Below are positions 7,763 to 16,450 of a DNA stretch of 32,807 nucleotides, piece after piece. Both the position numbers and the translations under genes were made by a program. Where the stretch lies: contig CAYWIM010000051.1 in the NCBI GenBank assembly GCA_964458325.1, positions 1 to 32,807 on the forward strand. The letters are read 5' to 3'. How positions within the stretch are numbered: position 1 is the stretch's first letter; the number at the start of each line of letters is the position of its first letter. Under the pieces are notes generated by a model. That model ran no database searches, was not told where the DNA came from, and was given only the letters and a program-made list of their open reading frames with translations. Origin of the DNA: JAGMXM01 sp964458325 (lineage in GTDB: Bacteria > Verrucomicrobiota > Verrucomicrobiia > Limisphaerales > UBA1319).

Positions 7763-9141
7763 CCGCGAAGCAGGAACCGGAGCGCCCGTTTCAAGGCGGG
7801 CAGCGAGACCCGCGGCGGGGGATATCGCCATCGGGGATCGAACGCGAACGGGCGGCGGAGCACCGAGCGCCAATGGGTGAAGCAGTCGAAGCTGGCCCGG
7901 CCGTGATAGGCGCCGATGCCGCTGTCGCCGAGCCCGCCGAAGGGGAGGTCCTTCCCGATCATGTGCGCGATGGTGTCGTTGATGCAGGCGCCGCCGGACC
8001 GGATCGAGGCGAGCACGCGCTCCTGGATCGCACGGTCCTTGCTGAAGAGATAGAGCGCCAGCGGCGTCGGCCGGTCGCGCAGCAGGCGGAACAGATCCTC
8101 GAGCGCGTCGAAATCGAGAACGGGGAGGATGGGGCCGAAGATCTCCTCCTGCATCACGGGATCGCCGGGGGATACGCCGGTGAGAATGGTGGGGGCGATG
8201 AACAGATCGCTCTCGTCGTGCTGGCCCCCGTGCGCGATCCGGCCGCGGTCCAGATACCCGGCGAGCCGGCGGAAGTGCCTTGGATTGACGATGCGCCCGA
8301 AGTCGGGGCTGTGTCGGGGATCGTCGCCGTAGAAGTCGCGCAGCGCCCGTTTCATGGCCTCGACCAGCCCGGCCCGGATGCGGCGGTCTGCAAGGACGAA
8401 GTCAGGTGCGACACAGGTCTGGCCCGCGTTCATGAATTTGCCCCAGACAATCCGGCGGGCCGTCGTATCCAAGGGGGCGTCGGCGCAGACGATGCAAGGG
8501 CATTTTCCGCCGAGCTCGAGGGTGACAGGCGTGAGGTGTTGGGCGGCGGCGGCCATCACGATGCGGCCCACCCGGGTGCTGCCGGTGAAGAAGATGGCAT
8601 CGAACTTCTCGCGCAGCAGGGCCTCGCTTGCGCCCTGGTCGCCGAGCGCGGCGGCGACATAATCCTCGGGAAACGTCGCGGCCAGGAGCCGCGCGATCAA
8701 ATCGGCGGTGCGGGGGGCGTATTCGGAGGGTTTGACGATAGCGCAGTTGCCGGCGGCTATGGCGCCGGCCAGCGGGGCCAGCGAGAGCTGGAGCGGATAG
8801 TTCCACGGGCCGATGACCAGCGCGACACCGTGCGGCTCGGGCTGGAGGGAGGCGCGCGCGGGCCATGCCGCCAGCGGGACGCGGCGCCGGTGGGGCGCCA
8901 TCCAGGCTGGCAAGTGGCGAGCGGCGTGCCGGATCTCGCTCAGCAGGAAACCGATCTCGGTGGCATACGATTCAGCCGGCGATTTGCGGAGGTCGGCTTG
9001 AAGCGCCTCGAGGCATTCGGACTCGCGGGCGACCAGGGCACGATGGAGCTTGTCGAGCTGCTCGAGGCGGAATGGGAGCGGGCGCGTCGCCCCCGATCGG
9101 AAAAAAGCGCGCTGGCGCTCGACGGCGGCGGAATAGTCCAT
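7759..9141 (-). CDS. Aldehyde dehydrogenase, class 3 (fatty aldehyde) type
   Basis: A 460-residue NAD(P)-dependent aldehyde dehydrogenase that oxidises aldehydes to acids. Motifs in order: GPWNYP at 111-116, FTGSTRVG at 185-192, catalytic Glu209 in LELGGKCP, and catalytic Cys243 in NAGQTCVAPDF; EEIFGPILPV and PFGGLGDSGIG follow in the C-terminal half. The compact length and the short N-terminus point to the ALDH3 group (medium/long-chain or aromatic aldehydes) rather than the 500-residue classical enzymes. The start at 9141 is preceded by AGGA at a good distance and matches the family's N-terminus; the open frame continues upstream but without resemblance. Convergent with the Gfo/Idh/MocA gene with a four-base overlap of stop regions. 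Confidence 0.93.
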   Translation of the reverse strand: MDYSAAVERQRAFFRSGATRPLPFRLEQLDKLHRALVARESECLEALQADLRKSPAESYATEIGFLLSEIRHAARHLPAWMAPHRRRVPLAAWPARASLQPEPHGVALVIGPWNYPLQLSLAPLAGAIAAGNCAIVKPSEYAPRTADLIARLLAATFPEDYVAAALGDQGASEALLREKFDAIFFTGSTRVGRIVMAAAAQHLTPVTLELGGKCPCIVCADAPLDTTARRIVWGKFMNAGQTCVAPDFVLADRRIRAGLVEAMKRALRDFYGDDPRHSPDFGRIVNPRHFRRLAGYLDRGRIAHGGQHDESDLFIAPTILTGVSPGDPVMQEEIFGPILPVLDFDALEDLFRLLRDRPTPLALYLFSKDRAIQERVLASIRSGGACINDTIAHMIGKDLPFGGLGDSGIGAYHGRASFDCFTHWRSVLRRPFAFDPRWRYPPPRVSLPALKRALRFLLRG

Positions 9142-9254
9142 ATTGCATCCTGGTCCAGCGCTACAACCGCGCGCGTTTCCGGCGGGTGCTTGCCCGGCAG
9201 TCGTGAGCCGGTTCGCGCGGTCCGGGCGGGGGGACGCCGCGGCGAATGCCTTCG

Positions 9255-9803
9255 TCAGGCGCCTCGTCGGGTGGCTTTCCAATCCTTCAGCACAGCGAAG
9301 AAGGCCGCGGCCTTCTCGTCCTGCGGGTTGATCAGGATACGCTGCTTCATGCGGAGGGATTCGATCTCGGTCACATCCTCCTGCTCGGCGACGTAGTAGA
9401 TCGGCTTGCCGCGCTCGCCGTAAATCGCATACGAGTACCAGTTCATGACGAACGGCTCGCCGCTCTTGCGGTAGTTCCAGGTCTGTCCGTGGAACAGTTC
9501 GCGGCTGGCGAGCTTTTGTCTGAGGCCCGAAACAACGGCGCGGTCCGTCTGTTTGCCCTGCAGGATTCGGGGGGTTTTGTTGGCGATTTCATCCCGGCCG
9601 TAACCCGTCATTTTCGTCCACGCGCGGTTCACGTACAGGATGCGGGGACCCGAGGGCGGATCGAGGTTCACGTCGGTGACCATGATGCCGCGCTGCAGGT
9701 TTTCCAGAACGATCAGCCAGTCGAATTTCAATTGCATGATGAACGGTTTGGGGAGCCAGCCAACGGCAGGTTTCTCCCGGTTCTCATGGATGCATTTGTT
9801 CAT
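9255..9803 (-). CDS. Single-domain PAS protein, LOV-like without the photoactive Cys
   Basis: A 182-residue protein consisting almost entirely of one PAS domain (about 30-147): GIMVTDVNLDPPSGPRILYVN, AWTKMTGYGRDEI, then NKTPRILQGKQTD (75-87), NWYSYAIYGERGKPIYYVAEQEDVTEIE. The RILQG phrase is typical of LOV-related PAS domains, but the cysteine of the photoactive NCRFLQ motif is replaced by proline (Pro78), so flavin-adduct photochemistry is not expected. A short helical tail (148-182) follows, with no output domain. A second possible start is the ATG at 9737 (residue 23). Upstream on the same strand, 55 bases away, is tspO, so the two may be expressed together. Likely a sensor or partner-binding module; ligand unknown. 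Confidence 0.82.
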   Translation of the reverse strand: MNKCIHENREKPAVGWLPKPFIMQLKFDWLIVLENLQRGIMVTDVNLDPPSGPRILYVNRAWTKMTGYGRDEIANKTPRILQGKQTDRAVVSGLRQKLASRELFHGQTWNYRKSGEPFVMNWYSYAIYGERGKPIYYVAEQEDVTEIESLRMKQRILINPQDEKAAAFFAVLKDWKATRRGA

Positions 9804-9858
9804 CCATGGAGGCTACTGTCCGATGGGCCGGGAGGAAATGCAACCGGTTATTGCGGCG

Positions 9859-10353
9859 TCAGGGGTTGAGCCTCCACAGCGTTCCGTTGAGCACGGCGGC
9901 AAACGAGATCCAGGCCAGGTAAGGCGCCAGCAAAAGGCCGGCCACGCGGCGGACCTTCCAAAACGCAACGGCCGTAGCCAGCAGCACCAGCCACAAAACC
10001 ACAATGTCCGCGAACCCCAGCGCGATCTGTTTGAGGCCGAAAAAGAGCGGAGTCCAGATCGCATTGAGCGCGAGCTGTGCAAGGTAGAGCGAGAGGGCGG
10101 CGCGCTGGCCGCGGAATCCTCCACGCTTCCAGACCATCCAGGCCGCGATCGCCATCGTGGTGTAAAGCACGGTCCAGACCGGGCCGAAGATCCAGCCGGG
10201 AGGGTTCCACGCGGGTTTCCGGAGGCTGGCGTACCACTCGCCTGGAATGAAGAATGCGCCCGCGGCGGCCGCGCCAAAGGACAGAGCCAGCCATCCGGCC
10301 AACCCCAAGGCGGATCGGCGCCAGCGGCCGCCAAAGGTTGTTGTCGCAGACAT
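9859..10353 (-). CDS. tspO: TspO/MBR family membrane protein
   Basis: A 164-residue protein with five predicted transmembrane helices and the family's strongest signatures: WYASLRKPAWNPPGWIFGPVW near residues 40-60 (first-loop and helix 2), LNAIWTPLFFG in helix 3-4, and the C-terminal PYLAWISFAAVLNGTLWRLN. Bacterial TspO binds porphyrins and related tetrapyrroles and has been linked to light, oxygen and oxidative stress regulation in Rhodobacter and others (family knowledge). Neighbours on the same strand are a PAS protein downstream and leuD upstream; hemW, a heme-related gene, is elsewhere in the window. Role here is inferred only from the family. Confidence 0.95.
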   Translation of the reverse strand: MSATTTFGGRWRRSALGLAGWLALSFGAAAAGAFFIPGEWYASLRKPAWNPPGWIFGPVWTVLYTTMAIAAWMVWKRGGFRGQRAALSLYLAQLALNAIWTPLFFGLKQIALGFADIVVLWLVLLATAVAFWKVRRVAGLLLAPYLAWISFAAVLNGTLWRLNP

Positions 10354-10383
10354 CGCGTTGCAGTTTGGGAAAAGCCGGTGGAC

Positions 10384-10400
10384 GCAACCCCAGCGGTTGC
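10384..10400 (-). other. Small hairpin between leuD and tspO
   Basis: GCAACC (10384-10389) and GGTTGC (10395-10400) form a perfect six-base stem with a five-base loop in the 60-base gap between leuD and tspO. On the minus strand a short T4 run follows only about ten bases later, so it is at best a poor intrinsic terminator or an attenuating hairpin. Confidence 0.28.
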
Positions 10401-10413
10401 CTCCGGGTGCGAT

Positions 10414-10974
10414 TCAACGCGGGGTTTGGCTCGAGATGAGTCCGGTCTTTCGGGCGTACTGGAAGATGCCGCCGGCTTCGACGACGGGTTTGACATCCCC
10501 CAAGGGTTTGAGGGGGTAGACCTTGCCGGAGCGTTCGACCTGGAGGGTCGAGGCGTTGAGATCGACGCGGATGCGATCCCCGGTCTGGAGGATTTCGCAG
10601 AGCCGATCCACGCATTCGACGGGGTAGATCTCGCCCGTGGCGACGGAGTTGCGGAAGAAGATGCGCGCGAAACTCTCGGCGATCACGACGCGGCACTGGG
10701 CGGAGCCCAGGGCGATGGGGGCATGTTCGCGGGAGCTGCCGCAGCCGAAATTCCGTCCGGCGACAACGAGCGGATAGGCGGTATCGAGCTGGCCGGGCAG
10801 GACGAACCGTATGGGGTAGGAGGATTCCGGGAGACCGCACAGCGCGAAACCGCCGAGCTTCTCATACTCGTCCGGGATGGTCGGCACCAGGTTGAGGTGC
10901 TGAGCCGGAATGATCTGGTCGGTGTCGATGTTGTCGCCCACCACGTATGCAGGACCGGAAATGACGGATTCCAT
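10414..10974 (-). CDS. leuD: 3-isopropylmalate dehydratase small subunit (LeuD/HacB type)
   Basis: A 186-residue aconitase-superfamily small (swivel) subunit. The hallmark GRNFGCGSSREHAP lies at residues 73-86, preceded by DNIDTDQIIPAQHL (14-27), and followed by VVIAESFARIFFRNSVATGEIYPV. Together with a large subunit it isomerises 2- to 3-isopropylmalate in leucine synthesis; the same fold serves homoaconitase and (R)-citramalate isomerase, and the short form seen here resembles the archaeal/clostridial-type subunit more than the enterobacterial one. No leuC, leuA or leuB lies in the window, so its partner must be encoded elsewhere. It sits in a minus-strand run with tspO downstream and a glycosidase-like gene upstream (51-base gap). 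Confidence 0.93.
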   Translation of the reverse strand: MESVISGPAYVVGDNIDTDQIIPAQHLNLVPTIPDEYEKLGGFALCGLPESSYPIRFVLPGQLDTAYPLVVAGRNFGCGSSREHAPIALGSAQCRVVIAESFARIFFRNSVATGEIYPVECVDRLCEILQTGDRIRVDLNASTLQVERSGKVYPLKPLGDVKPVVEAGGIFQYARKTGLISSQTPR

Positions 10975-11025
10975 GGCCTTAGTGTGGCCGGAGGGATTGG
11001 ATTTCGCAATCGGAATTGCGGCCGG

Positions 11026-12636
11026 CTATTGGGTCCAGAGCCGGACCCAGCCGCGGGCGGGCACGGGCAGGGCGGAGCCGTTGAGCCGGGTCTGGACGGG
11101 CTCGTCGCGGAAGTTTTCGACGACCCGGCTGCCGTCGCTGAAGAGATAGAGGCCCACCCAGGGAGGGGCCTGGAATCGGCATTTCCAGGGCGCCAGAAGG
11201 GTTTGTCGGATCGGATCCAGATCGGATTCGGCCAGGTCGAGCAGCCGTTTGGGATCGCCCTGGACTGGCAGGATTTGGATCTGAGGGGAGCGGGCAGGCA
11301 TTTGGCCGGCCAGGCGCGCGGCCAGGCCATCGGTCAGGAGCACCGGTTTGCCGGCGGCCAGAAACACATTCAGCCGGGAAACGAAGGCGGGATCCTTGAG
11401 GGCATGGAGGGAGAAGAACGCTGCCGGGGCGTCTGCGGGGAACTCATGGCAGGGGACGAGGGGAATGCCGAGCATGCCGACAAAATCAAACACGCGGGAT
11501 TCACTTTCCGGGTGGCTGTTGGCGGGTTTGAAAGCGGCTACGCCGACGGGTGTGCGGGTGCGGACCGCGCGGGCGGTTTCGAGCAACTCCTCGAGCTGGG
11601 CGCGGAGGGCCAGGATGTTGGCGGGCCCGGTGTCGCGCTGGAGGCCGCCATAGCAGAAGAGGAGGGACTCGCGCGCGCCGGCGAGGATGGTCTGGCGCGC
11701 TTGCTCGATATAGGTGTGTTCGGTGGTGCCAAGCCAGTCGTACCAGCCGCCGCCGCATTTGAGGCCGCCCATGCCGCCCAGCCAGCGCATGATGAAATAG
11801 GCTTCGTAAGGGACGGTTCCGCCCCAGCGGGAGTCCCGATAATCGCGGGTCTCGGTGCCGACCCAGATGCGGTCGAAGTCAAGAGTCTGCTGGATCACCT
11901 CGTAGCCGCGTTCGTGGAAGCGATCGTACCATTGGGGGTACTTGATGATGAGGGAGACGCGGGGATTGGTCTGTCGGGCTGGGATCAGGACGCATTCTCG
12001 GGAGAGACGGGCCATGAGCTCGCAGCGGTAATCCTCCCAGGTATCGCCGGCGACGGGGCCGGCTTGGTCGCCGATTCGGACCTGTCGCGCCTGGCGGGCG
12101 GCATCGCACTCGGGGCATGCGCAATCCGTGAACCAGAAATCGTCGATCATGATCTGGTCGAACAGGCTGGCAGCGTAGGCAAAGATCGCGCGGACCTTCT
12201 CCTGGGTTGGGATGTCCGTGTAGCAGGAGATCGTGTTGCGCCAGCCCGTGGAGGACTTGCCGACCCGAGTTGGGGTGACGCATCCGGAGACCTGGAAGCC
12301 CAGGGCGCGGAACTGGTCGCGAGCCGTAACGAGCGCATCGCGTTCGGCCTGGTAGCCGTCGCGGAACGTCTCGATGAAGACGTGGGTGACGGCGGTGTTC
12401 CGGCACCAGTCGACGGCTTTGTCTCGGCCCTCGGCGGAGCTGAGGTGATTGCGCACATCCTGGGCCGTGAACAGCGTGGCAAACCGATGCACATCGGCGA
12501 ACCGTTGCGCCAGGGTTTCGGCCGGGCCGGGAGCGTCGGCGGCTGGCAGGACACTGGATAGGCACTCGAGGGCGGCCAGGATCGCGGGCAGAACGATTCG
12601 CGAAAATGGAAAAAAGCCGCTGGTCAAGAATTGCAT
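11026..12636 (-). CDS. Secreted glycosidase-like protein, family not recognised
   Basis: A 536-residue protein with an N-terminal signal peptide (about 1-33). The middle looks like a TIM barrel: TAVTHVFIETFRDG (81-94), GFQVSGCVTPT (113-123), then DQIMIDDFWFTDCACPECDAA (160-180), where an acidic pair at a strand end is followed by a CxCPxC motif, a layout I associate with uncharacterised glycosidase-like barrels. Later, YFIMRWLGGMGGLKCGGGWYDWLG and AGARESLLFCYGGL fit barrel strands, then a flavodoxin-like or beta domain (about 400-536) with PVLLTDGLAARLAGQ. No assigned GH family is claimed. ATG 12636 gives a clean signal peptide; upstream in-frame ATGs would overlap the divergent DUF3616 gene. 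The divergent gene starts only 37 bases away. Confidence 0.72.
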   Translation of the reverse strand: MQFLTSGFFPFSRIVLPAILAALECLSSVLPAADAPGPAETLAQRFADVHRFATLFTAQDVRNHLSSAEGRDKAVDWCRNTAVTHVFIETFRDGYQAERDALVTARDQFRALGFQVSGCVTPTRVGKSSTGWRNTISCYTDIPTQEKVRAIFAYAASLFDQIMIDDFWFTDCACPECDAARQARQVRIGDQAGPVAGDTWEDYRCELMARLSRECVLIPARQTNPRVSLIIKYPQWYDRFHERGYEVIQQTLDFDRIWVGTETRDYRDSRWGGTVPYEAYFIMRWLGGMGGLKCGGGWYDWLGTTEHTYIEQARQTILAGARESLLFCYGGLQRDTGPANILALRAQLEELLETARAVRTRTPVGVAAFKPANSHPESESRVFDFVGMLGIPLVPCHEFPADAPAAFFSLHALKDPAFVSRLNVFLAAGKPVLLTDGLAARLAGQMPARSPQIQILPVQGDPKRLLDLAESDLDPIRQTLLAPWKCRFQAPPWVGLYLFSDGSRVVENFRDEPVQTRLNGSALPVPARGWVRLWTQ

Positions 12637-12673
12637 GGGCGCAGTAAAAACAAGTCCGGGCACAAAGTAAACC

Positions 12674-13717
12674 ATGAACACGACGAAGAACCGGCAGCCG
12701 AACCCGATCATGGATTTTGCGGTGCGAGAGGGGCTGCTGGTCGCGGTCGCGTTGGCGCTGGCAATGGGAAGCTGTGCGCGGGCGGCCGATCCGGTCTCGA
12801 CGATCTCGGAGTACTCAGGCATGTGCGATGCATCGGCGGCCGTCGGGTTGGGGCGGGGGTTGTTCGCGGTCGCCAATGACGAGGACAACATCCTTCGCAT
12901 CTACGATGCGGGCAAACCGGGGTCTGCCGTGTGGCAGAGCGATTTCACCGCGTTTCTTCGGGCCAGCCCGAACTCGACGGAGAGCGATCTCGAGGCGGCG
13001 GCGAGGATTGGGGACCGCATTTTTTGGATGACCTCGCACGGGCGAAACAAGAAAGGCAAGGAGCGTGCGAGCCGCCATCGCTTTTTTGCGACGGAAATCG
13101 TTCCGGCAGGGGGCGGCTTCGAGCTGCGGCCGGTGGGGCAGCCATACGACCGGCTGCTGATCGATCTGATTTCGGCGCCGGCGCTGAGCCGGTTTCGCCT
13201 GGGCGCCGCATCGATGCGCGCGCCCAAAAGCCCGGGGGCGCTGAATCTCGAGGGGATGGCCGCCGACGAGCAAGGCCGGATGTGGATCGGATTTCGCAAT
13301 CCAATCCCCGAGGGCCGGGCCTTGCTGGTCCGGCTGCAGAATCCGGCGGAGATGATCGCCGGACAGGGGGCGGCGATCGGCGAGGCAGTCTTGCTGGATC
13401 TGGGCGGATTAGGGATTCGGGAGCTGGCGCGGTCGGGCGGGTATTACTGGATTGTCGCCGGGCCATACGATGAGAAGAAACGCTTCGCGCTGTATCGGTG
13501 GGCCGAAGACGACACCCCGCCGGTGGCGCTCGAGGGCATCCTGCCGGCTGAGCTCAATCCGGAAGCACTGGCGGCGCATCCGGACAGGCCGGCCGGTGTG
13601 CTGCAGGTGTTCAGCGACGATGGCGGTGTCGAGTTCAACGGTGTAGCATGCAAGGAGCTGCCGGATCCATGGCAGCGTCGGTTTCGAAGCGGCTGGATCG
13701 TCCTTCCGGATCGATAA
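12674..13717 (+). CDS. Secreted DUF3616 protein
   Basis: A 347-residue exported protein matching the DUF3616 pattern: GMCDASAAVGLGRGLFAVANDEDN (about 49-72), LEAAARIGDRIFWMTSHGRNKKGK (about 108-131), then LNLEGMAADEQGRMWIGFRNPIPEGRALLV (about 193-222) and YWIVAGPYDE. The repeated short strands suggest a beta-propeller or related beta fold. A signal peptide spans about residues 15-38 (VAVALALAMGSCARAAD). Function of the domain is unknown to me. It is divergent from the glycosidase-like gene, and the GH172-type gene follows on the same strand after 53 bases. A second start at 12710 would give a shorter n-region and is also plausible. Confidence 0.85.
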   Translation: MNTTKNRQPNPIMDFAVREGLLVAVALALAMGSCARAADPVSTISEYSGMCDASAAVGLGRGLFAVANDEDNILRIYDAGKPGSAVWQSDFTAFLRASPNSTESDLEAAARIGDRIFWMTSHGRNKKGKERASRHRFFATEIVPAGGGFELRPVGQPYDRLLIDLISAPALSRFRLGAASMRAPKSPGALNLEGMAADEQGRMWIGFRNPIPEGRALLVRLQNPAEMIAGQGAAIGEAVLLDLGGLGIRELARSGGYYWIVAGPYDEKKRFALYRWAEDDTPPVALEGILPAELNPEALAAHPDRPAGVLQVFSDDGGVEFNGVACKELPDPWQRRFRSGWIVLPDR

Positions 13718-13770
13718 CTGGCATGCGGATTTCCGATCGCGGGCCATGATGGATTCACCCAGGACATGAT

Positions 13771-15444
13771 ATGAAAACAAACAATCCGTGTTGTCCCGAA
13801 AGAGGACGTGGTGGGGCGAGGGCGGGAGGCCTCCGGGGGGCGGTGATGGCTGTGGGCTTGTGGCTGGCAGCGTGCGAAGGCGCGGAGGGCGGGCTCGAGG
13901 ACCTCGCGCGTCCCCTCGAGGGGCGGAGCCGGCGGGCGACGTCCACGTTTCGCGAGGGGATCGATGGCCGGTATGATCGGCGGGCGGAACCGAAAGGGGA
14001 TCGCCAGGAGAGGAGCAACAGCGATAACTTCCGTGTGGCGCCCGGGATGACGAATGTCCTGCTCGAAGCGGCGGGGCCGGGGGCGATCACGCATATTTGG
14101 ATGACGTTCCTCGGTCCGGAGCCGCATTCGTGGGCGACGAACGGGTCGGCCAGCCACCAGGACATGCTCCTGCGGATCTATTGGGATGGGCGGCCCCGGC
14201 CGGGAGTCGAGGCGCCCGTGGGAGATTTCTTTGCCAACTGCTTCGGCAGGCGCAGCGAGGTGATCAGCACGCCGGTGGTGGTCGAGGACGCCGATTCCTA
14301 CAACTGTTTTTGGCGGATGCCATTCCGGAAATCGGCAAGGATCGAGATCGTCAACCAGGGGGACAAGCCGATCAGCCTGCTGTATTACAACGTCGATTGG
14401 GTCGAGCTGGACGATCTGCCGGCGGACACGCCCTATTTCCACGCCCAGTACCGGCAGGAATACCCGGCGCAAGCCGGCCGGGATTATGTTGTGCTGGAGA
14501 CCCGGGGCAAGGGCCATTATGTGGGGACGGTGCTTGCCGTGCGGACGCGGAGCCCGTCCTGGTTCGGCGAGGGGGACGAGAAGATCTACATCGACGGCGA
14601 GCCGAAGCCATCGATATGGGGGACGGGGACCGAGGATTATTTTCTATCGGCGTGGGGGTTGAAGCGGACGAGCACCTCGATGTTCGGGGTGCCGTATTTC
14701 GACCAGTGGGGGATCGTGGGCGGGCATACCAGCGCCTATCGATGGCATCTCGAGGATCCGATTGTCTTCCAGACGGGGATCAAGGTCACGTTCGAGCATT
14801 TCGGGTGGATCGCGCCGGACGAGAATCCGGACTATCGGAGCACCAGCTGGAACGAGCGCGAGGACGACTATGCGAGCGTGGCGTTCTGGTATCAGACGGG
14901 CGAGCCGACCGAGACCGCCCAGGCGCCATCCGGACCGGAGCGGCGGCTGCCGCCGCTCGAGCGACGGATAGCCTGGGCTGGAGATTTCGTCGACGAATCG
15001 CGCCACGGGATCGGCCGCGCGGTCCGGCAGCGGCTGGACTTCTTCGATCGGCCGCAGCTGCTGTATCAGCCCGGGCAGGCCGATCGAGCGTGGATCGAGA
15101 TCCCATTCAAGGTCTCTCGAAAGGAGCCGCTGCGCCTGTTGCTCCGAGTCGCTCGGTCCTACGATTTCGGGAAGTACCAGGCGTTTCTGGACGGAGTGAA
15201 AGTTGGGCCGGTGCTGGATTTCTACTCGGCGGAGACGGTGGATGCCGAGGAGCATCTGCTGGACTTCTGGCCCGAGCCGGGGCCTCATGTGATGCGCCTC
15301 GAATGCGTTGGACGGAATCCGCTGTCGCAGGGAGACGGATGCGGGATCGAGTCCGTGCGGCTGCGCGAGCGGCGCCCGCGCGTGGCGGAGTATGGCCATG
15401 ACCGGGACAAGGATTGGCGTCAGGAACCGCGGCTTTACCGGTAG
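13771..15444 (+). CDS. GH172/DUF2961 family glycoside hydrolase, probable lipoprotein
   Basis: A 557-residue DUF2961 protein; this family was reclassified as GH172 after members acting on alpha-D-fructofuranosides and difructose anhydrides were characterised. Seen: ITHIWMTF (106-113), FPNCF-like GDFFANCFG (151-159), YNCFWRMPF (177-185), FGEGDEKIYIDGE (265-277), and the family hallmark GTGTEDYF (284-291), then GGHTSAYRWHLEDPI. Glu267 and Glu288 are 21 residues apart, the same spacing I recall for the two catalytic glutamates of GH172, so an intact active site is likely. A C-terminal beta domain (about 400-545) ends the protein. The N-terminus has a basic stretch, a hydrophobic segment and a lipobox-like LAAC (Cys35), suggesting a lipid-anchored protein. 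Many DUF2961 subgroups have unknown substrates. Confidence 0.9.
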   Translation: MKTNNPCCPERGRGGARAGGLRGAVMAVGLWLAACEGAEGGLEDLARPLEGRSRRATSTFREGIDGRYDRRAEPKGDRQERSNSDNFRVAPGMTNVLLEAAGPGAITHIWMTFLGPEPHSWATNGSASHQDMLLRIYWDGRPRPGVEAPVGDFFANCFGRRSEVISTPVVVEDADSYNCFWRMPFRKSARIEIVNQGDKPISLLYYNVDWVELDDLPADTPYFHAQYRQEYPAQAGRDYVVLETRGKGHYVGTVLAVRTRSPSWFGEGDEKIYIDGEPKPSIWGTGTEDYFLSAWGLKRTSTSMFGVPYFDQWGIVGGHTSAYRWHLEDPIVFQTGIKVTFEHFGWIAPDENPDYRSTSWNEREDDYASVAFWYQTGEPTETAQAPSGPERRLPPLERRIAWAGDFVDESRHGIGRAVRQRLDFFDRPQLLYQPGQADRAWIEIPFKVSRKEPLRLLLRVARSYDFGKYQAFLDGVKVGPVLDFYSAETVDAEEHLLDFWPEPGPHVMRLECVGRNPLSQGDGCGIESVRLRERRPRVAEYGHDRDKDWRQEPRLYR

Positions 15445-15511
15445 GGCAGCGGCCGGCATGATGAATCAGAAAGCACAAGACGATTGAGTGGCCCTGAAGT
15501 TGAATTGAGCT

Positions 15512-16450
15512 ATGAACAAAATGAATCGACGTGGGTTTATCGCGATGGGCGCCGGATCGGGCGCGGCGGCAGCGGTGGCGGGTGGTTGGGCGAGCGCGTG
15601 GGGCGCGGCCGGCTCGGGGGCCGCCGGCGGCCGGATCCAGCACTCGATTGTGCATTGGTGCTTCGGCGAGAACGGGGAGAAATGGGATATCGAGCGGATG
15701 TGCCAACTGGCGCGCAAGCTGGGCTGCCGCAGCATCGAGCTTATCCCCTATGCCCACTATCCAGTGCTCAAGCGGTTCGGGCTGGTGTGCGCCATCACGC
15801 AGATCGACATGGGCTCGGATCCGCCGTTCGTGAAGGGCTTCAACGATCCGCACCACTGGCCGCGGGTGATGAAGGCGACGCGGGACGCCATCGATCTGGC
15901 GGCGGCCAACGGATCTCCCAACGTGATCTGCTTCACGGGGTACAGCGCCAGGGATCCTGAGAACCCGGACAGCCCCCGGGTCTCGAAGGAGGATGGGGCG
16001 CGGAACTGCGTGGCGGGCCTCAAGCAGGTGGTGGGTTACGCGGAGCAGAAGAAGGTGACGCTCTGCCTGGAGATCCTGAACTCGAGGGCGACTGATCACC
16101 CGATGAAAGGGCACGCGGGTTACCAGGGCGACCACGCCGATTACTGCATCGACATCATCCGCCAGGTCGGATCTCCCCGGCTCAAGCTGCTGTTTGACAT
16201 CTACCACGTGCAGGTGATGGATGGCGACGTGATCCGCCGCATCCGGGAGTATCGAGACCTGATTGGGCATGTCCACACGGCGGGGAATCCGGGCCGGAAC
16301 GAGCTCGACGACCGGCAGGAGATTCATTTCCCGCCGATCATGCGCGCGCTGGTCGATGTGGGGTATCGGGGGTATGTCGGCCACGAGTTCATTCCGACTG
16401 GCGACCCCTACCAGGGCCTTCGCAAGGCGATCCGGACGTGTGATGTCTGA
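15512..16450 (+). CDS. Tat-exported hydroxypyruvate isomerase-like TIM-barrel protein
   Basis: A 312-residue sugar phosphate isomerase/epimerase-type barrel (AP endonuclease 2 family) with a twin-arginine signal (NRRGFIAMGAGSG, RR at 6-7) and a small-residue cleavage region near 30-40. Likely metal ligands are Glu187 (CLEILNS), Asp229 and His232 (FDIYH) and Glu292 (GHEF), with His255 in GHVHTAGNPGRNE; the last phrase is characteristic of hydroxypyruvate isomerase-like proteins. It would isomerise or epimerise a sugar or keto acid in the periplasm, unlike cytoplasmic Hyi. The RACo-like gene starts within its last eight bases, so the two are translationally coupled. Substrate unknown. Confidence 0.9.
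   Translation: MNKMNRRGFIAMGAGSGAAAAVAGGWASAWGAAGSGAAGGRIQHSIVHWCFGENGEKWDIERMCQLARKLGCRSIELIPYAHYPVLKRFGLVCAITQIDMGSDPPFVKGFNDPHHWPRVMKATRDAIDLAAANGSPNVICFTGYSARDPENPDSPRVSKEDGARNCVAGLKQVVGYAEQKKVTLCLEILNSRATDHPMKGHAGYQGDHADYCIDIIRQVGSPRLKLLFDIYHVQVMDGDVIRRIREYRDLIGHVHTAGNPGRNELDDRQEIHFPPIMRALVDVGYRGYVGHEFIPTGDPYQGLRKAIRTCDV

Noticed and set aside
6715..9396. 893-codon plus-strand frame across the Gfo/Idh/MocA and aldehyde dehydrogenase genes
   Set aside because: It runs out of frame through one gene and antisense to the other, both with intact catalytic or cofactor motifs, and has no domain of its own.
9255..9803. Photoactive LOV receptor
   Set aside because: The LOV cysteine position is proline (Pro78), so adduct formation with flavin is not possible; kept as a LOV-like PAS protein.
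9640..12561. 973-codon plus-strand frame opposite tspO, leuD and the glycosidase-like gene
   Set aside because: Antisense to three well-supported genes; composition is Gly/Asp/Glu-rich without motifs.
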